Below, piece after piece: positions 8,249 through 15,716 of a DNA stretch of 44,431 nucleotides (position 1 is the stretch's first letter; every line of letters begins with the position of its first letter). Location of the stretch: NCBI GenBank assembly GCA_018816095.1, contig JAHIWP010000050.1, forward strand, positions 1 to 44,431, given 5' to 3'. The position numbers and the translations under genes are program-made. The DNA is from Gammaproteobacteria bacterium (GTDB lineage Bacteria > Pseudomonadota > Gammaproteobacteria > Pseudomonadales > Pseudomonadaceae). The notes below the pieces were generated by a model. That model was not told the origin of the DNA. It searched no databases and saw nothing but the letters and a program-made list of their open reading frames with translations.

Positions 8249-9012
8249 ATACCGCTGGGTGCCGGGGCCAGGTTAGCTGTGCTCTGGCCTACGGCCAGAC
8301 CATTACGGATGGCGGCCAGGGCGGCCTGGTAATAGGCTTTGCCGGCGTCTGACTGGGCAAAGCTGACGAATTCCTCCAGCTCGGCATCACTCAGCTCGCG
8401 GTAAACATGCAGCAGGGTGTTGTCCAGATCGGCGCCGATTTGCTCCATCAGGCGCTGGCGTTGACTGTTGAGCAGGGCCTGCGCGCTGTCGCCACCGAGC
8501 AAGCCAGGGAGCATCTGGCTGAGGCTGTCGGCGGCCACGCCAGCGAGTGCCAGACTGACTTCGGCACCGGCCTCCTTGGCGGGCAAGGCCTGAGCCAGAT
8601 GACGGATCTGTAGGCGTCGGGTGGCGCTGGCGTCGCTGCGCGGCAAGCCGTTGGCGTAGCGCGCCAGTTGGTCGCTGCGGGTGGCGAGCAGTTCGGCATC
8701 GACAATCTTGCGGCCCACGGGTGACTGGAAAAACTGCAAGGCGGCGGTGGGTTGTTCAAGGTTCTGACGCAAGCCCTGTTGCGCGCGCTGATCCACGGCG
8801 GCAGCGGCAAAGCGCTGGTTGCTGTTATTTACCAACGCCTGATGCACCGCCGGCGGCAAGCTGCTGCGGTAGCGTTCCTGGGCGGCCTGCAAGGCGTCGC
8901 TGAAGTGCATGCGCTGCTGCGGCCAGCCGGCCGCCTGATACAGCTGCAGGTAATCATCCGCCAGGGCGGGTAGGCTCAGCAGCAGGGTTAGAACAACGGC
9001 AAGGGCGCGCAT
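8245..9012 (-). CDS. DUF2059-type periplasmic protein
   Basis: This is a 255-residue exported protein. The signal peptide M-R-A-L-A-V-V-L-T-L-L-L-S-L-P-A-L-A-D is followed by an all-helical domain with two similar blocks, L-Q-F-F-Q-S-P-V-G-R-K-I-V and L-E-E-F-V-S-F-A-Q-S-D-A-G-K-A-Y-Y. Both match the F-x-S-x-x-G-x-K core of DUF2059. The start was chosen at the signal peptide Met, which has GGAG 5 nt upstream; an in-frame start 13 codons earlier lacks a ribosome site. The function of the family is unknown. Confidence 0.8.
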   Translation of the reverse strand: MRALAVVLTLLLSLPALADDYLQLYQAAGWPQQRMHFSDALQAAQERYRSSLPPAVHQALVNNSNQRFAAAAVDQRAQQGLRQNLEQPTAALQFFQSPVGRKIVDAELLATRSDQLARYANGLPRSDASATRRLQIRHLAQALPAKEAGAEVSLALAGVAADSLSQMLPGLLGGDSAQALLNSQRQRLMEQIGADLDNTLLHVYRELSDAELEEFVSFAQSDAGKAYYQAALAAIRNGLAVGQSTANLAPAPSGI

Positions 9013-9134
9013 AGTGACTCCATTCGTGGGGCGGCTATTTTCGGTGTGCATTAAGAGCTTGTCGAGGTCAGTCAGCGGGCTGCTAGAATCGCAAACCTGT
9101 ATCTAGGCAGGTACTCATTCCTTCGGGGCGATCC

Positions 9135-9767
9135 TTGAACACCTGCTCATCTAACGACCTAATCGCCCGTGTGGCGTGCATTATCGATGACTTGGCCGAA
9201 CGTGGCTGGTCACTGCAAACACACTTCATTGCCCCCACTCTGACCCTTGAACTGGCCGAAGAGTGCCGTAAACGTGCGGCCGCCGGCTTATTGGTGCGGG
9301 CCGGCGTCGGTCGCAGCGCCCTGGCGGTGATCAACGAAGGGCTGCGCGGTGACCATATTCAGTGGTTGGAGGCCGGGCAAAACCCCGCCTGTGATCAATA
9401 CCTGGCGCTGATGGACGGCTTGCGCCAGGCGCTTAATCAGGCGCTGTATCTGGGGCTGGAAGATTTCGAAAGCCACTTTGCCCTGTATCCGCCGGGGGCT
9501 TACTACAAAAGGCACCTGGACCGTTTTCGTGATGATGACCGGCGCGCGGTGTCGGTGGTGTTTTATCTGAATGAGCAATGGCAGGCTGAGCAGGGCGGTG
9601 AATTGCGCCTGCATTTAGCCGACGGCAGCCACCATGATGTATTGCCTGTGGCGGGCAGCCTGCTGGTATTTCTCTCGGCAGAGATGCCCCATGAAGTGCT
9701 GCCGGCAACCCGCGAGCGGCTGTCACTGACCGGCTGGCTGCGTCGCCGGGGTGCCGGGCCGCTGTAA
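9135..9767 (+). CDS. 2-oxoglutarate/Fe(II)-dependent oxygenase, prolyl-4-hydroxylase-like
   Basis: The 210-residue protein ends in a complete 2OG-Fe(II) oxygenase domain. Its metal triad is His127 and Asp129 (Y-K-R-H-L-D-R-F) and His186 (M-P-H-E-V-L), and Arg195 or a nearby Arg (R-E-R-L-S-L-T-G-W) is placed for 2-oxoglutarate binding. Family members of this size hydroxylate proteins or small molecules; EGLN-like bacterial prolyl hydroxylases acting on EF-Tu share the same layout, but I cannot assign the substrate. TTG is used as start with GGGG upstream; GTG 36 nt downstream is an alternative. It lies 21 bp before a DUF523 gene, probably co-transcribed. Confidence 0.85.
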   Translation: MNTCSSNDLIARVACIIDDLAERGWSLQTHFIAPTLTLELAEECRKRAAAGLLVRAGVGRSALAVINEGLRGDHIQWLEAGQNPACDQYLALMDGLRQALNQALYLGLEDFESHFALYPPGAYYKRHLDRFRDDDRRAVSVVFYLNEQWQAEQGGELRLHLADGSHHDVLPVAGSLLVFLSAEMPHEVLPATRERLSLTGWLRRRGAGPL

Positions 9768-9788
9768 CCTGCAGGGTGTGAGGGTGTT

Positions 9789-10304
9789 ATGCAAAAAATT
9801 CTGGTGAGTCGCTGCCTGTTGGGCCAGCGCGTGCGCTATGACGGCGGTGCCCATCGCCCGTTTAGCCTGCTGGAGCGTTGGCAGGCACAAGGCCGGGTTG
9901 TGCCGCTGTGCCCGGAAGTGGCCGGCGGCCTGCCGACCCCACGGGCGCCAGCGGAGATTGCCGGCGGTCAGGGCGCGCACGTGCTGGATGGGCTGATACC
10001 CGTGCTGACGGTGGAGGGCGAGGATGTCAGCGCCGCCTTTATTGCTGGGGCCGAGCAGGCGCTGGCCTTGGTCGCTCAGCATGGGATTCACATCGCGCTA
10101 CTGAAGGCGCGCAGCCCTTCGTGCGGTAACCGCGAGAACTACGACGGCACGTTTAGCGGCACCAAGGTGGTCGGTGAGGGTGTCACTGCGGCCGCTCTGC
10201 GGCGCATGGGTGTGCAGGTGTTCAGCGAAGAAGAGTTGCCCGCTGCCGAGGCCGCGTTATTGGCGTTGGAGCACGGCGCCGGCGGAACAATCGAGGCGGG
10301 CTAG
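9789..10304 (+). CDS. DUF523 / TudS-like Fe-S desulfidase family protein
   Basis: The 171-residue protein has the full DUF523 signature: S-R-C-L-L-G-x-x-V-R-Y-D-G, C-P-E-V-A-G-G-L-x-x-P-R-x-P-A-E and L-K-A-R-S-P-S-C-G. The three cysteines at 9, 41 and 112 correspond to the [4Fe-4S] ligands described for thiouracil desulfidase TudS, which removes sulfur from thiouracils. By family knowledge it may desulfurate thiolated nucleobases, for example from tRNA turnover; this is inference. The ribosome site is GAGGG. It sits between the 2OG oxygenase (21 bp upstream) and a DUF4399 protein (35 bp downstream). Confidence 0.88.
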   Translation: MQKILVSRCLLGQRVRYDGGAHRPFSLLERWQAQGRVVPLCPEVAGGLPTPRAPAEIAGGQGAHVLDGLIPVLTVEGEDVSAAFIAGAEQALALVAQHGIHIALLKARSPSCGNRENYDGTFSGTKVVGEGVTAAALRRMGVQVFSEEELPAAEAALLALEHGAGGTIEAG

Positions 10305-10339
10305 GGTCGACTTCAGGGCATTCACCTAAAGGAGTCACT

Positions 10340-10774
10340 ATGAAAGCCTTAATGATTGGGGTCGGCCTGTGCGCCACCCTGCTCGGCGCCGCGTCGTCGG
10401 CCTGGGCGGAGATGCCACGCAGCGCTGCGCCAGCGGATGCCTCGGTGTATTTCATTGAGCCGGCAGACGGCGCCACGGTTGATCAGACATTCACCGTTAA
10501 GTTCGGCCTCAAGGGCATGGGCGTGGCCCCGGCGGGTGTCGATGTGCCGCACACCGGCCACCATCACCTGCTGGTTGACCTCAAGCAGGCGCCGACCCTG
10601 GATCAGCCCTTGCCGATGACCGACAACGTGCGGCATTTCGGCAAGGGCCAGACCGAGACCGAGCTGACCCTGGCGCCTGGCAAGCACACGCTGCAACTGC
10701 TGGTTGGCGACAAGAACCACGTGCCGCTGAATCCATCGGTGATGTCCGAGACGATCAGCGTGACGGTGAAGTAA
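10340..10774 (+). CDS. DUF4399 periplasmic protein
   Basis: The protein has 144 residues, with a cleavable signal peptide ending A-S-S-A-W-A just before E24. The mature protein is a DUF4399 beta-sandwich with the family pattern F-I-x-P-x-D-G-A-T-V, F-G-L-K-G-M-G-V-A-P-A-G and a histidine cluster H-T-G-H-H-H-L-L-V-D that could bind a metal. It ends with H-T-L-Q-L-L-V-G-D and a final beta strand. AAAGGAG precedes the ATG. The function is unknown. It is the last gene before a strong terminator, so likely the end of the oxygenase/TudS cluster. Confidence 0.85.
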   Translation: MKALMIGVGLCATLLGAASSAWAEMPRSAAPADASVYFIEPADGATVDQTFTVKFGLKGMGVAPAGVDVPHTGHHHLLVDLKQAPTLDQPLPMTDNVRHFGKGQTETELTLAPGKHTLQLLVGDKNHVPLNPSVMSETISVTVK

Positions 10775-10789
10775 GGCGTTGCGCCGCAC

Positions 10790-10823
10790 ACAAAAAAGGG
10801 AAGCCGAAGCTTCCCTTTTTTGT
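10790..10823. terminator. Bidirectional rho-independent terminator
   Basis: ACAAAAAAGGGAAGC and its exact complement form a 15-bp stem around a CGAA tetraloop, with T runs on both strands. It lies 16 nt after the DUF4399 stop and can also serve serA transcription arriving from the other side. Confidence 0.92.
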
Positions 10824-10847
10824 TGTCACAGCCTTTAGAAATTATTT

Positions 10848-10972
10848 CGGATCTAGCGAGCTAGAGCGAGACAAGGCAGAAATGGCCGAGGGCGCGGAGT
10901 TTACTGGCTGTAAATGAGCAGCCCGAGGCCATTTCTAACGCCGTATCGCCGACGCGCAGCAGATCGTGAACA
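10848..10972. repeat. Dispersed Pseudomonas intergenic repeat with internal hairpin
   Basis: This unit, about 125 bp, begins GATCTAGCGAGCTAGAGCGA and ends CGACGCGCAGCAGATCGTGA. Inside, 10878-10893 and 10921-10936 form a 16-bp stem with two mismatches, and its loop carries a further TTTAC/GTAAA mini-hairpin. I recall very similar intergenic copies in other Pseudomonas genomes, and a 24-bp fragment (22 matches) recurs between algR and hemC in this window. It abuts the serA stop codon. Confidence 0.65.
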
Positions 10973-10977
10973 AATTC

Positions 10978-12207
10978 TTAGAACAGCACGCGGCTACGCA
11001 CGGTGCCTTTCACATGCTGCAGCTTCTCCAGCGCCAGGTCGGAGTACTCGGCGTCGACGTCGATGACTACGTAGCCAACCTTGTCGTTGGTTTGCAGGAA
11101 CTGACCGGAGATGTTGATGCCATTTTCGGCGAACACGCTGTTTATTTCGCTCATCACGCCCGGGATGTTGGCGTGGATGTGCAACAGGCGGTGCTTACCT
11201 GGGTGAGCCGGCAGAGCCACTTCAGGGAAGTTGACCGAAGACACCGAGGTGCCGTTGTCGCTGTACTTGACCAGCTTCTCGGCGACTTCCAGACCGATGT
11301 TGGCCTGTGCTTCGGCCGTCGAACCACCGATGTGCGGGGTCAGGATCACGCGATCCAGGCCACGCAGCGGGCTTTCGAACTCTTCATCGTTGGATTTAGG
11401 CTCGACTGGGAACACGTCAATCGCAGCGCCGATCAGGTGTTCATCTTTGATTGCCTCGGCCAGAGCTTCCAGCACCACCACGGTGCCGCGGGCGGCGTTG
11501 ATCAGGATGCTGCCTTTTTTCATCGAGCGGATTTCTTTCTCGCCAATCATCCACTTGGTGCTGTCGATCTCAGGCACGTGCAGCGAGACGATGTCGCTCA
11601 TGCCCAGCAGCTCGTTGAGGCTGCCGATTTGGGTGGCGTTACCCAGTGGCAATTTGGTCAGCGGGTCGTAGAAAAATACCCGCATGCCCAGGGATTCGGC
11701 GAGTACCGAGAGCTGCGTGCCAATCGAGCCGTAGCCGACGATGCCGAGCTTTTTGCCGCGGATTTCGAAGGAGTTAGCTGCCGATTTGATCCAGCCGCCG
11801 CGGTGGCAGGAGGCGTTCTTCTCGGGGATGCCGCGCAGCAGCAAGATCGCTTGGGCCAATACCAGCTCAGCGACCGAGCGAGTGTTCGAATACGGCGCGT
11901 TGAATACGGCGATGCCGCGCTCGCGGGCGGCGTCCAGGTTGACCTGGTTGGTGCCGATGCAGAAGCAGCCGACGGCGACCAGACGCTTGGCGCAGTCGAA
12001 GACTTCTTCAGTCAGCTGAGTGCGCGAACGGATACCAATAAAGTGCGCGTCGGCGATCTTTTCTTTCAGCTCGTCGTCGGAGAGTGCGCCCTTGAGGTAC
12101 TCGATGTTGGTGTAACCAGCGGCCTTCAGGGTGTCCACTGCATTCTGGTGGACGCCTTCAAGAAGAAGGAACTTGATCTTGCTCTTGTCGAGAGAGGTCT
12201 TGCTCAT
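10978..12207 (-). CDS. serA: D-3-phosphoglycerate dehydrogenase
   Basis: SerA oxidises 3-phosphoglycerate to 3-phosphohydroxypyruvate, the first step of serine synthesis. The 409-residue protein shows the Rossmann motif G-I-V-G-Y-G-S-I-G, the catalytic Arg region L-I-N-A-A-R-G-T-V-V, and the Glu/His pair around R-V-I-L-T-P-H-I-G-G-S-T. A C-terminal ACT domain (H-A-N-I-P-G-V-M-S-E-I-N) is typical of serine-feedback-inhibited forms. The start at M-S-K-T-S-L is chosen over an in-frame upstream ATG because the extra residues are not SerA-like. It is divergent from D-2-hydroxyglutarate dehydrogenase. In Pseudomonas the two enzymes are functionally coupled: SerA reduces 2-oxoglutarate to D-2-hydroxyglutarate as a side reaction, and the partner recycles it. 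Confidence 0.97.
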   Translation of the reverse strand: MSKTSLDKSKIKFLLLEGVHQNAVDTLKAAGYTNIEYLKGALSDDELKEKIADAHFIGIRSRTQLTEEVFDCAKRLVAVGCFCIGTNQVNLDAARERGIAVFNAPYSNTRSVAELVLAQAILLLRGIPEKNASCHRGGWIKSAANSFEIRGKKLGIVGYGSIGTQLSVLAESLGMRVFFYDPLTKLPLGNATQIGSLNELLGMSDIVSLHVPEIDSTKWMIGEKEIRSMKKGSILINAARGTVVVLEALAEAIKDEHLIGAAIDVFPVEPKSNDEEFESPLRGLDRVILTPHIGGSTAEAQANIGLEVAEKLVKYSDNGTSVSSVNFPEVALPAHPGKHRLLHIHANIPGVMSEINSVFAENGINISGQFLQTNDKVGYVVIDVDAEYSDLALEKLQHVKGTVRSRVLF

Positions 12208-12303
12208 CGGAGTACCTGTTGTCCCACAAATAGTGTCAGGGAGGAGGCCGGGCGCGGCCGGCCGCAGCCCGCAGATCGGCCCGGGGGCACGATTCACGGG
12301 GGG

Positions 12304-12319
12304 CGTATGCTAGCATACG
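12304..12319. promoter_or_regulatory. Perfect 16-bp palindrome in the serA / D2HGDH divergent promoter region
   Basis: CGTATGCTAGCATACG is fully self-complementary and sits between the two divergent genes, 97 bp before serA and 74 bp before the dehydrogenase. Each strand contains TATGCT, which fits a -10 hexamer, so it may be overlapping back-to-back promoters, an operator, or both. No regulator gene is adjacent. Confidence 0.5.
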
Positions 12320-12392
12320 AGCCCCGCGAAACACCTATCCTGGCAGATGAAGCGTGCTCAGGGTGACCATGAATCGTTTGAGAGTTCCGTAG

Positions 12393-13787
12393 ATGACCAA
12401 CCCTGCGCTGATCGAAGAGCTGAAGACCCTGGTGGAGCCCGGTAAGGTGCTTACCGATGCCGATTCCCTCAACACCTACGGCAAAGACTGGACCAAGCAT
12501 TTCGCCCCAGCGCCGCTGGCGATTGCCTTCCCCAAGAGCATCGAACAGGTGCAAGCGATCGTCCGTTGGGCCAATCAGCACAAGGTTGCACTGGTACCGT
12601 CTGGTGGCCGTACCGGGCTTTCTGCTGGTGCAGTGGCGGCCAATGGCGAAGTGGTCGTCGCCTTCGACTACATGAACCAGATTCTCGACTTCAACGAATT
12701 CGACCGCACCGCCGTGTGCCAGCCGGGTGTGGTGACCAAGCAGCTGCAGATGTTCGCTGAGGACAAGGGCCTGTATTACCCCGTGGACTTCGCGTCGGCC
12801 GGTTCCAGCCAGCTGGGCGGCAACATCGGCACCAATGCCGGCGGGATCAAGGTGATTCGCTATGGCATGACCCGCAACTGGGTGGCCGGGTTGAAGGTGG
12901 TTACCGGCACCGGCGAGCTGCTGGAGCTGAACAAAGACCTGATCAAAAACGCCACCGGCTATGACATGCGCCAGCTGTTTATCGGCGCCGAAGGCACCTT
13001 GGGTTTCGTGGTTGAAGCCACCATGCGCCTGGATCGTGCGCCGAAGAACCTCACCGCCATGGTGCTAGGCACGCCGGACTTCGATTCAATCATGCCGGTG
13101 CTGCACGCCTTCCAGAACAAGCTGGACCTGACCGCGTTCGAGTTCTTCTCCGACAAGGCCCTGGCTAAGATCATGGCCCGTGGCGATGTGCCGGCGGCGT
13201 TTGAAACCGACTGCCCGTTCTATGCCCTGCTGGAATTCGAAGCCACCACCGAGGAAGTCGCCGAAGCGGCTCTGGCCACCTTCGAGCATTGCGTTGAACA
13301 AGGCTGGGTGCTGGACGGGGTGATGAGCCAGAGCGAGCAGCAGCTGCAGAACCTGTGGAAGCTGCGCGAATACATCTCGGAAACCATCAGCCACTGGACG
13401 CCGTACAAGAACGACATCTCGGTCACTGTCTCCAAGGTGCCGGCGTTCTTGCATGACATCGACGCGATTGTTGGCGAACACTACCCAGACTTCGAAATCG
13501 TCTGGTTCGGCCATATCGGCGACGGCAATCTGCACCTGAATATCTTGAAGCCGGAGAACCTGTCCAAGGATGAGTTCTTCGCCAAGTGCGCCACGGTCAA
13601 CAAGTGGGTGTTCGAGACCGTGCAGAAGTACAACGGCTCGATCAGCGCCGAACACGGCGTGGGCATGACCAAGCGTGATTACCTGACCTACAGCCGCTCG
13701 GAAGCCGAAATTAGCTATATGAAGGCGATTAAGGCGGTGTTCGACCCGAACGGCATTATGAATCCGGGCAAGATCTTCCCGCTCTGA
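12393..13787 (+). CDS. D-2-hydroxyglutarate dehydrogenase, FAD-linked oxidase
   Basis: The protein has 464 residues: an N-terminal PCMH-type FAD-binding domain (A-L-V-P-S-G-G-R-T-G-L-S-A-G-A-V, and S-S-Q-L-G-G-N-I-G-T-N-A-G-G), then an FAD-oxidase C-terminal domain. The metal/substrate motif is W-F-G-H-I-G-D-G-N-L-H-L-N, and the end is S-A-E-H-G-V-G-M-T-K. This is the GlcD/D2HGDH family. Placement head-to-head with serA matches the Pseudomonas arrangement (PA0316/PA0317), where the enzyme oxidises D-2-hydroxyglutarate made by SerA and passes electrons to electron-transfer flavoprotein. D-lactate dehydrogenase is the main alternative, but context favours D2HGDH. Confidence 0.9.
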   Translation: MTNPALIEELKTLVEPGKVLTDADSLNTYGKDWTKHFAPAPLAIAFPKSIEQVQAIVRWANQHKVALVPSGGRTGLSAGAVAANGEVVVAFDYMNQILDFNEFDRTAVCQPGVVTKQLQMFAEDKGLYYPVDFASAGSSQLGGNIGTNAGGIKVIRYGMTRNWVAGLKVVTGTGELLELNKDLIKNATGYDMRQLFIGAEGTLGFVVEATMRLDRAPKNLTAMVLGTPDFDSIMPVLHAFQNKLDLTAFEFFSDKALAKIMARGDVPAAFETDCPFYALLEFEATTEEVAEAALATFEHCVEQGWVLDGVMSQSEQQLQNLWKLREYISETISHWTPYKNDISVTVSKVPAFLHDIDAIVGEHYPDFEIVWFGHIGDGNLHLNILKPENLSKDEFFAKCATVNKWVFETVQKYNGSISAEHGVGMTKRDYLTYSRSEAEISYMKAIKAVFDPNGIMNPGKIFPL

Positions 13788-13789
13788 TA

Positions 13790-13885
13790 GCTACTGCGCT
13801 TGCCCATGCTGCGTTGGCGGAGTCTGACCTTCGCTCGCAACGCTTCAGACATGTAGGGTGGTAACCGCGCAGCGTTCCACCCTTG
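13790..13885. repeat. Probable dispersed intergenic repeat with GGGTGG/CCACCC hairpin
   Basis: The gap after the dehydrogenase contains GGGTGG (13856-13861) and CCACCC (13877-13882) flanking a GC-rich centre with CGC/GCG pairing. It is preceded by a GCTGCGTTGGCGG...GCTTCAGAC segment that resembles common Pseudomonas intergenic repeats of the GTAGGGTGG type. The identification is from memory of similar repeats; there is no second copy in this window. Confidence 0.4.
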
Positions 13886-13904
13886 CTCTATCCAGGAGTC
13901 CCCC

Positions 13905-14570
13905 ATGAGCTACCAGCATCAGTATGTCGATGGCACCCATATCCACTTTCCCATGGGCAAGGTGGTGTGTATTGGCCGTAATTACGCCGAACATGCCAAG
14001 GAACTGAATAACCCGGTGCCGACCGAGCCGTTGCTGTTTATCAAGGCGGGCAGTTGTGTGGTGCCGCTGGATGACGGCTTTACCCTGGTTGAGGGTAAAG
14101 GCGATGTGCATTACGAGGCGGAAATCGCTGTGCTGATCGGTAAGCCGCTATCGCGCACGCCGAATGCTGAGGAAGTACGCGATGCGATTTCCGGCTTTGC
14201 CCCAGCGTTAGACCTGACCCTGCGCGACCTGCAGGCGACGCTCAAGGCCAAGGGCTACCCCTGGGAAATCGCCAAGTCGTTTGACGGTGCCTGTGTGTTG
14301 GCGCCCTTTATTCCGGGTGATGCGATTGAGGATTTGGCGGATATTGGCATTCGTCTGGCGATCAACGGTGAAGTACGGCAGGACGGCAACAGCCGCGACA
14401 TGCTCAACCCGATTCTGCCGATGATCCAGCACATCTGCGGGCATTTCAGCTTACAGCCTGGCGATGTCATCCTTACCGGCACACCTGCGGGTGTGGGGGC
14501 GCTGCACAAAGGTGATGAGCTGGTTCTGGAACTGGTTGGCCATAGTCGTTTCGCCAGCCGCGCGCTCTAG
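13905..14570 (+). CDS. Fumarylacetoacetate hydrolase (FAH)-family protein
   Basis: The 221-residue single-domain protein has the YcgM/FAHD1-type pattern: C-I-G-R-N-Y-A-E-H-A-K-E at the N-terminus, the metal-binding E-x-E in H-Y-E-A-E-I-A-V, an Asp in A-L-D-L-T-L-R-D, and G-T-P-A-G-V-G near the end. FAHD1-like enzymes act as acylpyruvate hydrolases, oxaloacetate decarboxylases or oxaloacetate tautomerases; sequence alone does not decide. AGGAG lies before the ATG. It follows the D2HGDH gene on the same strand, as in P. aeruginosa, so a role tied to 2-oxo/hydroxy acid metabolism is plausible. Confidence 0.9.
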   Translation: MSYQHQYVDGTHIHFPMGKVVCIGRNYAEHAKELNNPVPTEPLLFIKAGSCVVPLDDGFTLVEGKGDVHYEAEIAVLIGKPLSRTPNAEEVRDAISGFAPALDLTLRDLQATLKAKGYPWEIAKSFDGACVLAPFIPGDAIEDLADIGIRLAINGEVRQDGNSRDMLNPILPMIQHICGHFSLQPGDVILTGTPAGVGALHKGDELVLELVGHSRFASRAL

Positions 14571-14598
14571 CCGACGCCTGACCCGCAGCCTTGTTGGT

Positions 14599-14620
14599 GC
14601 AGGCACCTGGAGGTGCCTGC
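14599..14620. terminator. Hairpin after the FAH-family gene
   Basis: GCAGGCACC and GGTGCCTGC form a 9-bp perfect stem around TGGA, 28 nt after the stop. It is followed by only a loosely T-rich stretch, so termination is likely but not certain. Confidence 0.55.
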
Positions 14621-14632
14621 TGGCTTTGCGGT

Positions 14633-14648
14633 TTAACAGAAACTTAAG
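14633..14648 (+). promoter_or_regulatory. BqsR/CarR-like box, TTAAC-N6-TTAAG
   Basis: Two pentamers with an 11-bp period lie 49 bp before the first SdiA-regulated-domain gene. One base departs from the TTAAG-N6-TTAAG consensus published for BqsR (CarR), the cation-responsive response regulator of P. aeruginosa. The motif also suits PmrA/QseB-type regulators. Confidence 0.5.
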
Positions 14649-14696
14649 CGTAGCGCTCTAGTCTGACTGCCATCGTTCTTATATGAGTTGTGTGCG

Positions 14697-15632
14697 ATGT
14701 CGATCTGGATTGCCCCACGGGGGCCGCTTTACCGGCGGATACTGCTGGTTGTTCTGCTGGCGGCTGGCCTGTTTTCAGCCAGTTATCTGCATTGGGATGA
14801 TCGGCTGGCTTTTTGGGCCAAAGAGCAGCGGGTGAATGCCGACGAGCAGGCGCAGAGCATCTGGCTGCCGGGTTATCGGGCGATCCTGCAAGGCAAGCCC
14901 CTACAGGGGCTCGAAAACGAGGAGTTGTCCGGGCTGACCTACAGCGCCGAGACCAACACGCTGTTCACCGTCACCGGGAAACGTCCACAGCTAATCGAGC
15001 TGACCCTCACGGGAGAGGTGATTCGGCGCATCGTTCTGCATGGCTTTGCCAACCCTGAAGGGGTGGAAATGCTCTCCGGTGGTCGCTTGGCGATTATTGA
15101 TGAGCGCAAGCGCACCCTCACCACGTTCAAGCTCGGCGCGCTGACCCATAGCCTGGAATTTGCCGACTTGGCCTCTTATGACCTGGGGTTTGCCGATGCC
15201 GGCAATAAGGGCTTCGAGGGGATTGCCTGGGACGGTCGCAATGAGCGCGTGCTACTGGGTAAGGAGCGTGGCCCATTGGGTCTGTTCAGTCTGCCGTTTC
15301 CCGGTGAGGAGGGCGCCGCCGGTACCCTGCAGCCGATGACGTCCGGGCATCTGTTTCTGCGCGATATTTCCTCGTTGAGCTACGACGCCCGCACTGGTCA
15401 TGCGCTGGTGCTGTCAGATGAATCGCGGCTGCTGCTGGAAGTGGACGAGCAGGGCGAGCCGGTCAGCTTTATCAGCCTGGCCCGAGGCATGAATGGCCTG
15501 CAGCGTGGCATCGCTCAGGCCGAAGGGGTGACCATGGATGCGGACGGCAATATTTATATCGTTAGCGAGCCCAACCTGTTCTATGTGTTGCGCAAAGAAC
15601 CGGCGAGCGCGCCGCCCGCCCAAGCGGATTAA
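14697..15632 (+). CDS. SdiA-regulated-domain protein, membrane-anchored beta-propeller (copy 1)
   Basis: The 311-residue protein has an N-terminal signal anchor (about residues 13-28, I-L-L-V-V-L-L-A-A-G-L-F-S-A) and then the YjiK/SdiA-regulated six-bladed propeller (PF06977). Typical blade motifs are visible: L-S-G-L-T-Y, T-L-F-T-V-T-G, N-P-E-G-V-E, G-N-K-G-F-E-G-I-A-W, D-I-S-S-L-S-Y and V-S-E-P-N-L-F-Y. The domain is extracytoplasmic and its function is unknown. The ATG is chosen over a TTG three codons upstream; neither has a strong ribosome site. A closely similar paralogue lies 521 bp downstream, with a CarO-like gene between them, and a BqsR-type box precedes this gene. Confidence 0.85.
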   Translation: MSIWIAPRGPLYRRILLVVLLAAGLFSASYLHWDDRLAFWAKEQRVNADEQAQSIWLPGYRAILQGKPLQGLENEELSGLTYSAETNTLFTVTGKRPQLIELTLTGEVIRRIVLHGFANPEGVEMLSGGRLAIIDERKRTLTTFKLGALTHSLEFADLASYDLGFADAGNKGFEGIAWDGRNERVLLGKERGPLGLFSLPFPGEEGAAGTLQPMTSGHLFLRDISSLSYDARTGHALVLSDESRLLLEVDEQGEPVSFISLARGMNGLQRGIAQAEGVTMDADGNIYIVSEPNLFYVLRKEPASAPPAQAD

Positions 15633-15655
15633 GCTTGGGTTAAGCGCCGATTAAG
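15629..15655 (+). promoter_or_regulatory. Triple TTAAG array (TTAAG-N6-TTAAG-N6-TTAAG) before the CarO-like gene
   Basis: Three exact TTAAG pentamers start at 15629, 15640 and 15651, an 11-bp period that puts them on one DNA face. Any adjacent pair is a perfect BqsR/CarR box. The first overlaps the stop codon of the upstream gene. A TATTCT at 15677-15682, about 21 bp after the last repeat, fits a -10 element, so the array covers the -35 region as in PmrA-type activated promoters. Confidence 0.7.
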
Positions 15656-15716
15656 CCTGATTTCAGCTACGCCTTCTATTCTGGTTACATCAACTAACCA
15701 ACTGGAGGGTTATCCC

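Noticed and set aside
10848..10972. Repeat region read as a small RNA gene
   Set aside because: There is a hairpin but no own promoter or terminator, and the sequence is a recurring intergenic repeat.
10966..12366. 466-codon plus-strand frame opposite serA
   Set aside because: A mirror of serA; composition is rich in H/V/Q runs typical of antisense reading, with no domain recognised.
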